DNA of 64,000 nucleotides from Duncaniella freteri (GTDB lineage: Bacteria; Bacteroidota; Bacteroidia; Bacteroidales; Muribaculaceae): assembly GCF_004766125.1 (NCBI RefSeq), contig NZ_SJSA01000001.1, positions 1,364,001 to 1,428,000 of the forward strand, given 5' to 3'. Each line of letters opens with the position of its first letter. The stretch's first letter is position 1. Under the pieces are notes generated by a model. It did no database searches. It saw only the letters and a program-made list of their open reading frames with translations, and was not told where the DNA came from. A program made the translations under genes and the position numbers. Below are positions 17,636 through 25,856 of this stretch, piece after piece.

Positions 17636-17767
17636 GACCATAGGACCAGGGGGATAAGACAGGAGAACAGGAGGGTTTTAGGCCAGAGACCCAGAGGGCT
17701 ATAGGGTTTAAGACAGGAGAACAGGAGGACTTTTGGACTATAGTGCTATAGAGCTATAGGGTTATGG
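17636..17767. repeat. Array of degenerate 8-bp repeats upstream of tpx
   Basis: The sequence parses into octamers: GACCATAG, GACCAGGG, a short break, GACAGGAG, AACAGGAG (17658-17673), GGCCAGAG, ACCCAGAG, GGCTATAG (17681-17704), a break, GACAGGAG, AACAGGAG, GACTTTTG, GACTATAG, TGCTATAG, AGCTATAG, GGTTATGG (17712-17767). Two GACAGGAG-AACAGGAG cores are 54 bases apart. It takes up much of the 313-base gap between tpx and the 17915 gene; the rest holds the GC-rich hairpin and no gene. Confidence 0.85.
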
Positions 17768-17833
17768 CATACGGCAGGAGGGGTGTGGAGCAGAGATGTG
17801 GGGGGGATAGTCCTGAGGGGGGGACAATAAATA

Positions 17834-17870
17834 ATGTCGGATGCCGGCGGGGGCGTGCCCCCGCCCTACG
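17834..17870. repeat. GC-rich hairpin repeat, copy 2
   Basis: Stem GGCGGGGG/CCCCCGCC (17846-17853 and 17858-17865) with loop CGTG. It is preceded by GTCGGATGCC and followed by CTACGG. It matches copy 1 at 17071-17101 over about 30 bases. Confidence 0.75.
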
Positions 17871-17914
17871 GTTATCGGGAGGAAGAGGCAGGGGTGGTTT
17901 TGTTTGTCTGGATG

Positions 17915-19114
17915 TCAGTCGGTTGGGGTGAGGAGGGCTATGGATTGCAGGATGAGGGTGGGGAGGTCGGCGGTGTAGCCGAGGATCACTTTCCGGACGG
18001 TGCCGGAGGTGTCGGCTATGAGTATTACCGGGAGTGAGGCTGCTCCGCAGTCGCGCGCGAGGCTTGAGGAGTTGATGAGGAGGTGTTCGCCGGGACGCAG
18101 TCCGGGGGCTGTGTTTTCGGCGGCGTCGGTGTCGGTGCCTGTGACTGCCCAGATGATGTCGGCGGCTGTGGGTGAGCTGTCGATGGCGGTGCGCAGGTCG
18201 GTGACTATGCGCGGGCTGAATGAGGTGGAGGGGTCGAGAAGCGCTATGACTGTGGGGGCGCGGAAGGGTTCGCCGCGATGATGGGTGTAGCGTTCGCCTG
18301 TGGCTGTGGGCAGGGCGAATGTGGGGAGGGGGGTGCCGCGGAGGTTTTCGATGCTGAAGTTGCTTTCGCGGTATTTTTCGAAGTGTTCGGGGAAGAGGCT
18401 TATGAGGGTCTCTTCGGTCTGTGGCACTTCGGCGGGTGTGGCTGTGGGTGTGTAGCGCACGCTGATGGATTGCTCGGTGATGGAGCCGGGGTTGCTTTCG
18501 GTGTCGATGCGCAGGGGCAGGAGTGTGGCTGAGTCGAACCAGTAGCTTTTCTCCTGGACTGTCTCGCTGTTGACGGTCATGCGTGTGTCGATGCGGATGG
18601 CGTCGGTGCCGTCGCATGATGCGGGCTGTGGGGGGCAGATGGTGTGGAGGGTGTCGGCGGACATTGCGGTGAGTTCGTCGGCGAGGTAGTGGGGGAGCAG
18701 GGATACGAACTGGGTGGTGCGCTGTACGCCTGTGGTGCGGCTGCCTTTTGCTGAGGCGAACGGTGAGGGGTCCCAGGAGGTGTGGTATTCGCGTATGCGG
18801 TGGTCGCGGTAGGCATAGAGGTTGCCGTTGAAGTAGGATGACCATCCGCGGGAGGGTCCTGAGGGGGTGTCGAGCTCCCATTGCAGTAGATAGGAGCATG
18901 GGGACAGGGTGTCGGCGGGTGAGGGTGTGCCGGCGAGGCTGAGGCGGTAGGTCACGTCGTCGTCCCTTGAGGGGAGTGTGACGGTGAATGTTGCCCGGGC
19001 GGTGTAGGACTGTGCTGTGCGCAGTGCCTTGATGATGTCAGCGATCCCCTGGGCCTGTAGGCACAGGGGACTTAACGCTGCTAACACCATTAACAATCTT
19101 GCTTTCCCTTTCAT
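17915..19114 (-). CDS. Exported protein with LolA-like and degenerate thioredoxin-like domains
   Basis: The 399-residue protein starts at ATG complement 19112-19114 (a TTG two codons upstream is the alternative) and has a signal peptide ending CLQAQ. Residues of about 25-230 look like a LolA/DUF4292-type beta domain (TARATFTVTLPSRDDD, then KSYWFDSATLLPLRIDTESN). The C-terminal 140 residues follow a TlpA/redoxin pattern (GTPLPTFALPTATGERY, then VILIADTSGTVRKVILGY), but where the CxxC should be the sequence is LLDPSTSFSP. It is therefore unlikely to be a disulfide enzyme. Function is unknown; probably periplasmic. Confidence 0.7.
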   Translation of the reverse strand: MKGKARLLMVLAALSPLCLQAQGIADIIKALRTAQSYTARATFTVTLPSRDDDVTYRLSLAGTPSPADTLSPCSYLLQWELDTPSGPSRGWSSYFNGNLYAYRDHRIREYHTSWDPSPFASAKGSRTTGVQRTTQFVSLLPHYLADELTAMSADTLHTICPPQPASCDGTDAIRIDTRMTVNSETVQEKSYWFDSATLLPLRIDTESNPGSITEQSISVRYTPTATPAEVPQTEETLISLFPEHFEKYRESNFSIENLRGTPLPTFALPTATGERYTHHRGEPFRAPTVIALLDPSTSFSPRIVTDLRTAIDSSPTAADIIWAVTGTDTDAAENTAPGLRPGEHLLINSSSLARDCGAASLPVILIADTSGTVRKVILGYTADLPTLILQSIALLTPTD

Positions 19115-19178
19115 AAACAATAGTTCGGACGTTCATCTGTATAACAAGGCTGGGATGCGGTTGGTTCACGCGGGTACG

Positions 19179-19219
19179 AAAAAAGAGACGGCTGATGCGG
19201 GATCGGCTGTCTCTTTTTT
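19179..19219 (-). terminator. Intrinsic terminator after rplS
   Basis: Arms AAAAAAGAGAC and GTCTCTTTTTT enclose an imperfect inner stem with an AGCC/GGCT match. On the minus strand the T-run follows the stem, about 50 bases past the rplS stop. Confidence 0.7.
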
Positions 19220-19271
19220 CCTGTCAGTACGTGGGGGCGGGTGTGTGTCCACCTCTCCCCTCCAGTGGCAA

Positions 19272-19631
19272 TTAGTCTTTCTTGACTACGCGACGCTCCT
19301 TGATGCGTGCCTTCTTGCCGGTGAGGTTGCGAAGGTAGTAGAGCTTTGCGCGGCGTACTTTACCGTACTTGTTGACTGTGATCGAGTCGATGAAGGGTGA
19401 CTCGATGGGGAAGATGCGCTCAACGCCGATGTTGTCGGATATCTTGCGCACTGTGAAGCGTTTCTTCTCGCCGTCACCTGAGATGCGGATCACTACTCCG
19501 CGGTACTGCTGGATACGCTCCTTGTTGCCTTCCTTGATGCGGTAAGCGACTGTGATGGTGTCGCCCGGCTGGAAATCGGGGTGCTGTTTGCCTGTGGCAA
19601 AAGCCTCGTTGACAACTTTAATTAAGTCCAT
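19272..19631 (-). CDS. rplS: 50S ribosomal protein L19
   Basis: The 119-residue protein matches L19 throughout ([49 protein letters not shown]). It sits at the 30S-50S interface. It is a single-gene unit with its own -7 element and terminator, away from trmD and rpsP, with which it is grouped in many other bacteria. Confidence 0.97.
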   Translation of the reverse strand: MDLIKVVNEAFATGKQHPDFQPGDTITVAYRIKEGNKERIQQYRGVVIRISGDGEKKRFTVRKISDNIGVERIFPIESPFIDSITVNKYGKVRRAKLYYLRNLTGKKARIKERRVVKKD

Positions 19632-19714
19632 TTTTATACGTATATTAAAATGTTAACATTCCCCGCAATATAGCGGGCTGCTTGTCCCGTCCAGAGATTG
19701 CGGTTTTCAGGGTG

Positions 19715-19722
19715 CAAAGGTA
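19715..19722 (-). promoter_or_regulatory. -7 element of rplS
   Basis: Minus-strand TACCTTTG lies 84 bases before the rplS start, in the gap shared with the divergent rimP operon. The leader contains a small CCCGC/GCGGG hairpin at about 19662-19678, which might mediate autoregulation. No clear -33 TTG was seen. Confidence 0.55.
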
Positions 19723-19848
19723 GGAAAATTAATTCAGAATTCATAATCTGGGCGGAATAAAATTCGGCATGGAGTTAAATATAGTTAAATAGTGTGAATA
19801 GATATGATGATTGCGGCGTGCCGGGTGGGGTATTACACATATTATTAT

Positions 19849-19856
19849 TAACTTTG
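19849..19856 (+). promoter_or_regulatory. -7 element of the rimP-nusA-infB operon
   Basis: TAACTTTG matches TAnnTTTG and leaves a leader of roughly 50 bases before rimP. The -33 region is AT-rich without an obvious TTG. Confidence 0.55.
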
Positions 19857-19868
19857 CAGGTGAAAAGT

Positions 19869-19905
19869 CGCGGAGGGGGCCAGGGGGCTTCCTCCACGTT
19901 TTTTT
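19869..19905 (+). promoter_or_regulatory. Terminator-like hairpin in the rimP leader
   Basis: CGCGGAGG (19869-19876) pairs with CCTCCACG (19891-19898), with one mismatch, around a 14-base loop, and is followed at once by seven T bases (19899-19905). It lies between the promoter box and the rimP ATG at 19915, so it could terminate early transcripts. Autoregulation by NusA is an inference from its position. Confidence 0.5.
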
Positions 19906-19914
19906 GTATTTCCT

Positions 19915-20385
19915 ATGATTGAAAGAGAGAAGATAGCTGGGCTCGTTGAACGGGCTATCGAGAGCACTGATGCCTATGTGGTTGACGTGACGGTGTCGGA
20001 AGACAATGATATAGTGGTGGAGCTTGACTCTGCCACAGGTGTCGACCTGGATTTTTGCAGTGAGGTGAACCGCCTGCTCAACGAGGCATTGGACCGCGAT
20101 GTCGAGGACTATTCTCTTGAGGTGGGGACAGCGTCGCTGTCGGCACCTTTCAAGGTGAGGCGGCAGTACGAGAAGCATATCGGAGATGATGTGGATGTGC
20201 TGACCTGTGACGGCCGGAAGCTGAAAGGGCGGCTCACGTCAGTGAGCGAGGACGGGTCGGAGTTCACTATCGAGGTGACCAGGAAGGTTAAGCTCGCCGG
20301 GGAGAAGCGTCCCCGGCAGGTGGCTGAGCCGCTTACGCTTGCAGTGGCTGATTGCCGGCAGGTGGCCTATCATTTTGATTTCTAA
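19915..20385 (+). CDS. rimP: Ribosome maturation factor RimP
   Basis: The 156-residue protein assists 30S subunit assembly. The N-terminal domain shows VERAIESTDAYVVDVTVSEDNDIVVELDS with VDLDFCSEVNRLLNEAL, and the C-terminal Sm-like domain carries LEVGTASLSAPFKVRRQY. Position before nusA and infB is the widely conserved arrangement. The leader holds a terminator-like hairpin ending ten bases before the ATG. Confidence 0.94.
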   Translation: MIEREKIAGLVERAIESTDAYVVDVTVSEDNDIVVELDSATGVDLDFCSEVNRLLNEALDRDVEDYSLEVGTASLSAPFKVRRQYEKHIGDDVDVLTCDGRKLKGRLTSVSEDGSEFTIEVTRKVKLAGEKRPRQVAEPLTLAVADCRQVAYHFDF

Positions 20386-20425
20386 TAGTTACAAAAATTA
20401 AATAAACACCCCTTATATAGATTGT

Positions 20426-21685
20426 ATGGCTAAGAAAGAGGAAGCTCCCAACATGGTGGAGCGTTTTGCCGAGTTTAAGGAACTTAAGAATATCGACAAG
20501 GCTACGATGGTCAGTGTGCTTGAGGAGTCGTTCAGGAATGTGCTTGCGAAGATGTTTGGCACGGACGAGAATCTTGACGTGATCATGAACCCGGACAAGG
20601 GTGATGTGCAGATATTCCAGAATCTTGAGGTAGTCCCGGACGGCGAGGTGACCAATCCGAACCTGCAGATATCCCTGAGCGATGCCCGCGCTGACGAGGA
20701 CCCTGATGTGGAGATCGGAGAGGAGCACACGAAGGAGATATTCTTTGCCGATTTCGGCCGCCGTGCCATCCTTAATCTGCGTCAGACCCTTCAGTCTAAG
20801 ATCCTTGATCTGCAGAAGGAGGCGATCTATGCCAAGTTCAAGGAGATGGAAGGTGAGCTTGTGTCGGGCGAGGTGTACCAGACATGGTCGCGCGAGACGC
20901 TTCTCATGGATGATGAGAAGAATGAGCTTCTGCTCCCGAAGAACCAGTCGATACCCGGCGATTTTTTCCGCAAGGGGGAGACTGTGCTGGCGGTGATACA
21001 TAATGTGGATAACAAGAACAATAATCCCAAGATCACAGTGTCGCGTACCAGCGACACATTCCTGCGCCGCCTCTTTGAGCGCGAGGTGCCTGAGATAATA
21101 GACGGTCTGATCAACATCAAGGCTGTGGCCCGCATTCCCGGTGAGCGCGCGAAGATAGCAGTGGAGAGCTTTGACGACCGTATCGATCCTGTAGGAGCCT
21201 GCGTGGGTGTGAAGGGTTCGCGCATACATGGAATAGTGCGTGAGCTCCGCAACGAGAATATCGATGTGATCAATTATACTTCTAATCCGTCGCTGTTCAT
21301 ACAGCGTGCTCTCAGCCCTGCCAAGATCTCGTCGATCCATCTGGACGAGGAGGATAAGAAGGCTGAGGTGTTCCTGCGCCCTGAGGAGGTGTCGCTCGCT
21401 ATCGGCAAGGGGGGCATGAATATCAAGCTTGCCTCGATGCTCACCGGATATACCATAGATGTGTACCGTGACACCCCCGACCAGGTGGATGAGGACATCT
21501 ATCTTGACGAGTTCAAGGATGAGATCGACGGATGGGTGATCGATGCCCTCAAGAATATGGGTTGCATCACAGCCAAGAATGTGCTCAACACTCCGCGCCA
21601 GGCACTCATCGACCAGGCCGACCTTGAGGAGGACACCGTTGACAATGTCATAGCCATACTCAAGGCGGAATTCGAGGAGGAGTAG
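20426..21685 (+). CDS. nusA: Transcription termination/antitermination factor NusA
   Basis: The 419-residue protein binds RNA polymerase and nascent RNA. In order there is the N-terminal RNAP-binding domain, an S1 domain around residues 135-200, and two KH domains around 230-345 (DPVGACVGVKGSRI and SLAIGKGGMNIKLAS). A short helical end follows (INTPRQALIDQADL-like helix-hairpin-helix, residues about 385-415). It lacks the C-terminal acidic repeats of enterobacterial NusA (about 495 residues), which is normal in Bacteroidetes. It lies 40 bases after rimP. Confidence 0.96.
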   Translation: MAKKEEAPNMVERFAEFKELKNIDKATMVSVLEESFRNVLAKMFGTDENLDVIMNPDKGDVQIFQNLEVVPDGEVTNPNLQISLSDARADEDPDVEIGEEHTKEIFFADFGRRAILNLRQTLQSKILDLQKEAIYAKFKEMEGELVSGEVYQTWSRETLLMDDEKNELLLPKNQSIPGDFFRKGETVLAVIHNVDNKNNNPKITVSRTSDTFLRRLFEREVPEIIDGLINIKAVARIPGERAKIAVESFDDRIDPVGACVGVKGSRIHGIVRELRNENIDVINYTSNPSLFIQRALSPAKISSIHLDEEDKKAEVFLRPEEVSLAIGKGGMNIKLASMLTGYTIDVYRDTPDQVDEDIYLDEFKDEIDGWVIDALKNMGCITAKNVLNTPRQALIDQADLEEDTVDNVIAILKAEFEEE

Positions 21686-21800
21686 CGGTATACGCGCCCC
21701 TCGATAATCCATCCGCCTCTCCATTTTTTTATAAAAACAATCTCACTCACAACAAGTAGCCGCTCGCGCAAGGTACGGGAGGCTTCGTTCAGAATATTAT

Positions 21801-24800
21801 ATGCCGAGAATAAAAATTAGTCAAGCCGCCAAAGAATTCAATGTCTCCATTCCTACGGTTGTGGAGCAGTTGCAGAAGAAGGGCATCTCGATAGATGCCA
21901 ACCCTAACACACGTATCGACGAAGCTGCCTACAACGTACTTGTAGAGGCTTTCCAGCCGGACCGTAAGGAGCGTGAGCGTATCGAAAGGATGCGTCAGGA
22001 CAAGGAGAAGGACAAGGCTGAGCCTGTTGTCGCCGCTGCTCCGAAGGCGGATGCCGTTACTGAGGTGGCTGCCGCGACTAAGGGTCCGCGGGTGATAGGC
22101 AAGATAGAGCTTGACTCCAGGAATAATCCTATAGTATCCAAGCCTGAGGAAAAGGATGCACCGAAAGCTGAGGCCCCGAAGGCGGAGGATGTGAAGCCCG
22201 CCGTGCCTGAGAAGCCCGCCGAGGCCCCGAAAGCCGAGGCCACCAAGGCGGAAGCTCCGAAGGCAGAGGAAGTGAAACCTGCTGAGCCTGAGGAAAAGGA
22301 GGCGCCGAAAGCTGAGGCCCCGAAGGCGGAGGAAGTGAAACCCGCCGAGCCTGAGAAGCCAGTGGAGTCTCAGAAGCCCGCCGAGGCACCTAAGGCGCAG
22401 CATGCTCCGAAAGCTGCCGAGCCTGAGAAGAAGGCTGCGGCTCCCAAGGCAGAGGCACCGAAGGCTGCGGCTCCAGAAAAGAAGGCTCAGGAGCCTGCAC
22501 CTGCTGCCGCACCTGCTTCGGGAGAGCCGGAGTTGTTCCGCTACAGTCCGGAACCTCAGGTGACAGGTCCGAAGGTGATAGGGCATATCGACCTTGCCAC
22601 TCTCAACCAGTCGACCCGTCCGAAGAAGAAGACCAAGGAGGAACGCCGTGCCGGCAACCGCCAGGGTCAGGGAGCGCAGGGTGCAGGGAATGCAGCCGGC
22701 GGTAACAGCAATAACCGCAAGAAGCGTCAGCGCATCGGCGGAAAGGAGAAGGTGGATATCGAAAAGGCCGGCAACCAGCCAGGCGACAATAACAATAGCC
22801 GTGGCGGCAACAACGGAGGCGGCAATAACGGAGGCGGGAACCGTGGCGGCGCAAACCGCGGCGGGAATGACCGCGGCCGCGGAAAGGACCGCAACAAGCG
22901 TCCGGTGCACACCGAGGTGAACGAGGAGGATGTACAGAAGCAGGTGCGCGAGACTCTCGCCCGCCTCACCTCCAAGGACAAGGGTCAGAAGAAGGGCGTG
23001 AAGTGGCGCAAGGAGAAGCGTGAGGCTTTTGCTTCCCATGCCCGCGAGGCTGCCGAGGAGGCAGCAGCAGAGAGCCGTGTGCTCCAGATCACGGAGTTCG
23101 TGACTGCAAATGACCTTGCCGTGATGATGGATGTGCCCATCAACAATGTGATAGCTACCTGCATGAACATCGGTGTGATGGTGTCAATCAACCAGAGGCT
23201 CGATGCGGAGACTATAAATATAGTAGCCGAGGAGTTCGGCTTCAGCACCGAATATGTGTCGGCTGAGGTGTCGGATGCCATCAATCAGGAGGAGGACAGC
23301 GAGGATGAACTTACCAACCGTCCGCCTATCGTTACTGTGATGGGCCATGTGGACCACGGCAAGACATCGCTCCTTGACTATATACGCAATGCGAATGTGA
23401 TAGCGGGCGAGGCCGGAGGCATAACCCAGCACATCGGCGCATACAATGTGAAGCTTGCCGACGGACGCCATATAACTTTCCTTGATACTCCGGGCCATGA
23501 GGCGTTTACCGCTATGCGTGCCCGCGGAGCCAAGGTTACCGACCTGTGTATCATCATTGTCGCTGCGGATGACAATGTGATGCCCCAGACAGTGGAGGCT
23601 ATCAACCATGCTTCGGCAGCAGGTGTGCCCATAGTGTTTGCAATCAATAAGATAGATAAGCCTGCCGCTAATCCTGACAAGATCAAGGAGGAGCTCGCCC
23701 AGATGAATTATCTCGTGGAGGAGTGGGGCGGCAAGTACCAGAGCCAGGATATATCTGCCAAGAAGGGTCTGGGCGTCGATGAGCTTATGGAGAAGGTGCT
23801 CCTTGAGGCTGAGATGCTTGATCTGAAGGCTAATCCGGACCGCCGTGCGGTGGGTTCGATCATAGAGTCGTCGCTCGACAAGGGCCGCGGATATGTGGCT
23901 ACCGTGCTGGTGCAGAACGGTACTCTCCATGTGGGTGACGTGATACTCGCGGGCACTCATTTCGGAAAGGTGAAGGCTATGTTCAACGAGCGTAACCAGC
24001 GTATCAAGGAGGCGGGTCCTGCTGAGCCTGCGCTGATACTCGGTCTTGACGGTGCTCCCACTGCGGGTGATACCTTCAATGTGCTTGAGACTGAGCAGGA
24101 GGCCCGCGAGATAGCGAGCAAGCGTGTGCAGCTGCAAAGGGAGCTTGGCTTGCGTACCGCTAAGCGTACTACTCTTGAGGAGATCGGCCGCCGCCGTGCG
24201 ATAGGCAATTTCCATGAGCTCAACATTATCGTGAAGGGTGATGTGGACGGTTCGATCGAGGCTCTGTCGGATTCGCTCATCAAGCTTTCTACCGAGGAGG
24301 TGAAGGTGAATGTGCTCCACAAGGCTGTGGGTGCGATTTCGGAGAGCGATGTGACGCTTGCTGCCGCTTCGGATGCCATCATAATCGGTTTCCAGGTGCG
24401 CCCGTCGCAGGCTGCCCGCCGTGCGGCAGAGCGTGACGGTGTGGAGATACGCCTCTATTCTGTGATCTACCAGGCTATCGAGGAGGTGAAGGATGCTATG
24501 GCTGGCATGCTTGCTCCTGAGATCAAGGAGGAGATCACCGGTACTGCCGAGGTGCTCCAGACGTTCCATATCTCGAAGGTGGGTACCATCGCCGGTGCCA
24601 TCGTGCGTGAGGGCAAGATCAAGCGTGGCTGTAAGGTGCGCCTGATACGTGACGGTATCGTGCGGTATACGGGTGAGCTTGGTTCGCTCAAGCGTATGAA
24701 GGATGATGCGAAGGAGGTGACTTCGGGTTATGACTGCGGTCTGTCGATTGCCGGATATAATGACATCCAGGAGGGTGATATTATCGAGGGCTTCGAGGAG

Positions 24801-24824
24801 GTCGAGGTTAAGAAGTCTCTTTAG
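21801..24824 (+). CDS. infB: Translation initiation factor IF-2
   Basis: The 1007-residue GTPase brings initiator tRNA to the 30S subunit. Residues of about 115-235 are Pro/Ala/Lys/Glu tandem repeats ([18 protein letters not shown]). Residues of about 275-375 are a Gly/Asn/Arg-rich, RGG-like stretch. The IF2-N segment, the G domain with GHVDHGKT at about 515-522 and the beta-barrel and C-terminal domains follow. The long N terminus is typical of Bacteroidetes but highly repetitive here. The stop codon's last base starts the 90-bp tandem array. The 115-base gap after nusA shows no terminator. Confidence 0.96.
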   Translation: MPRIKISQAAKEFNVSIPTVVEQLQKKGISIDANPNTRIDEAAYNVLVEAFQPDRKERERIERMRQDKEKDKAEPVVAAAPKADAVTEVAAATKGPRVIGKIELDSRNNPIVSKPEEKDAPKAEAPKAEDVKPAVPEKPAEAPKAEATKAEAPKAEEVKPAEPEEKEAPKAEAPKAEEVKPAEPEKPVESQKPAEAPKAQHAPKAAEPEKKAAAPKAEAPKAAAPEKKAQEPAPAAAPASGEPELFRYSPEPQVTGPKVIGHIDLATLNQSTRPKKKTKEERRAGNRQGQGAQGAGNAAGGNSNNRKKRQRIGGKEKVDIEKAGNQPGDNNNSRGGNNGGGNNGGGNRGGANRGGNDRGRGKDRNKRPVHTEVNEEDVQKQVRETLARLTSKDKGQKKGVKWRKEKREAFASHAREAAEEAAAESRVLQITEFVTANDLAVMMDVPINNVIATCMNIGVMVSINQRLDAETINIVAEEFGFSTEYVSAEVSDAINQEEDSEDELTNRPPIVTVMGHVDHGKTSLLDYIRNANVIAGEAGGITQHIGAYNVKLADGRHITFLDTPGHEAFTAMRARGAKVTDLCIIIVAADDNVMPQTVEAINHASAAGVPIVFAINKIDKPAANPDKIKEELAQMNYLVEEWGGKYQSQDISAKKGLGVDELMEKVLLEAEMLDLKANPDRRAVGSIIESSLDKGRGYVATVLVQNGTLHVGDVILAGTHFGKVKAMFNERNQRIKEAGPAEPALILGLDGAPTAGDTFNVLETEQEAREIASKRVQLQRELGLRTAKRTTLEEIGRRRAIGNFHELNIIVKGDVDGSIEALSDSLIKLSTEEVKVNVLHKAVGAISESDVTLAAASDAIIIGFQVRPSQAARRAAERDGVEIRLYSVIYQAIEEVKDAMAGMLAPEIKEEITGTAEVLQTFHISKVGTIAGAIVREGKIKRGCKVRLIRDGIVRYTGELGSLKRMKDDAKEVTSGYDCGLSIAGYNDIQEGDIIEGFEEVEVKKSL

Positions 24825-25154
24825 ACCAGAGGGCTATAGTTCTGTTGGATTATAAAGACAGGAGAACAGGAGAACTTTGGACCAGAGTACTAAATGGTTT
24901 TGGACCATAGGACCAGAGGGCTATAGTTCTGTCGGATGATATAAAGACAGGAGAACAGGAGAACTTTGGACCAGAGTACTAAATGGTTTTTGGACCATAG
25001 GTCCAGAGGGCTATAGTTCTGTCGGATGATATAAAGACAGGAGAACAGGAGAACTTTGGACCAGGGTACTAAATGGTTTTTGGACCATAGTACCAGAGGG
25101 CTATAGTTTTGTCTGATGATATAAAGACAGGAGGACAGGAGGACGTGAGTGTCT
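24824..25154 (+). repeat. 90-bp tandem repeat array built from 8-bp repeats, after infB
   Basis: Successive units start at 24902, 24992 and 25082 (exactly 90 bases apart), with a first unit truncated at the infB stop and a last one that decays after about 60 bases. Each unit reads GACCATAG, GACCAGAG, GGCTATAG, an unrelated stretch, GACAGGAG, AACAGGAG, AACTTTG, GACCAGAG, and a TACTAAAT-TTTT spacer. Units differ at only a few positions, so duplication is recent. The array and the terminator after it fill the 418-base gap to folK; no gene is present there. Confidence 0.92.
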
Positions 25155-25180
25155 GTATTGAGCTGTTCTCCTGTTTTTTT
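25127..25180 (+). terminator. Intrinsic terminator formed by the repeat end
   Basis: ACAGGAGGACAG (25127-25138), from the last array unit, pairs with CTGTTCTCCTGT (25163-25174), with one mismatch, and is followed by a seven-T run to 25180. The right arm is an inverted copy of the GACAGGAG-AACAGGAG core, so the repeat itself supplies the stem that probably ends the rimP-nusA-infB transcript. Confidence 0.7.
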
Positions 25181-25242
25181 GCTGTTCTGCTTCTGTTGTT
25201 CTGCTGTTTCTGTTGTTTTTTTATTTTTATTGCGGTTGAGAT

Positions 25243-25668
25243 ATGATTGTGTTTCTGAATATCGGGTCGAACTGTGGTGACCGTCGGGCGTTTATAGATA
25301 GGGCTGTGGAGCTGCTGAGACTGGAGCTTCCGGGGGTGTATGCGGTGTCGGAGGCTATGGAGTCGGAGCCGTGGGGGTTCGAGTCGCCCAACAGGTTTGT
25401 TAATGTCGGTGTGGGTGTGAGGACTGTGCGCGAGTATGATCCTCTGGAGTTGCTTGACATTACGCAGAGGGTGCAGGGTGAGATAGATGATGCTCCTCAC
25501 AGGGATGCCGCGGGGGGATATGTGGACCGGGCTATCGATATCGACATCATTATGGTGGATGATGTGAGGATGGATACGCCACGGTTGACTCTGCCGCATC
25601 CGAGGATGAGGGAGCGGGAGTTTGTGATGTTGCCTCTGATGGAGAATATGAGGCAATTGGGATTATGA
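25243..25668 (+). CDS. folK: 2-amino-4-hydroxy-6-hydroxymethyldihydropteridine diphosphokinase
   Basis: The 141-residue enzyme transfers diphosphate from ATP to 6-hydroxymethyl-dihydropterin in folate synthesis. Motifs seen are FLNIGSNCGDR, SEPWGFESPNRFVNV, the metal-binding DRAIDIDIIM and LPHPRMREREFVMLPL. Length is slightly short for the family (about 150-160) but complete. It is separated from infB by the repeat array and terminator, and no TAnnTTTG box was found. No other folate gene is adjacent. Confidence 0.93.
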   Translation: MIVFLNIGSNCGDRRAFIDRAVELLRLELPGVYAVSEAMESEPWGFESPNRFVNVGVGVRTVREYDPLELLDITQRVQGEIDDAPHRDAAGGYVDRAIDIDIIMVDDVRMDTPRLTLPHPRMREREFVMLPLMENMRQLGL

Positions 25669-25787
25669 TTTTGTAAATTGTAAAATATTCAATATTTTTG
25701 TGGTGTCATAGCGGAGGCTGTGGCATTTTTTTATATCGAGATCAGAGCGTTTTGTGCTTTGTCCTATTGTTGAGAATCGTATAAAAG

Positions 25788-25821
25788 TTACCCCTGCTAC
25801 AGATAGTTGTAGCAGGGGTAA
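25788..25821. terminator. Bidirectional terminator hairpin, copy 1
   Basis: Perfect 14-base arms TTACCCCTGCTACA and TGTAGCAGGGGTAA surround the six-base loop GATAGT. The hairpin is flanked by AAAAG on the left and by ATCTTT on the right. It lies between convergent folK and mrp. A nearly identical hairpin lies at 61929-61960. Confidence 0.85.
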
Positions 25822-25856
25822 ATCTTTATAATTATGTGTATATTTTAGCTTGGCGG

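Noticed and set aside
20333..24569. Long open frames antisense to nusA and infB (21724-20333, 23039-21789, 24569-23184)
   Set aside because: They lie opposite well-identified genes, have low-complexity composition (Leu/Arg/His) and show no family resemblance. They are by-products of GC-rich codon use.
24824..25154. CRISPR array in the 90-bp tandem repeats
   Set aside because: Units are contiguous 90-bp copies without unique spacers, and no cas gene is in the window.
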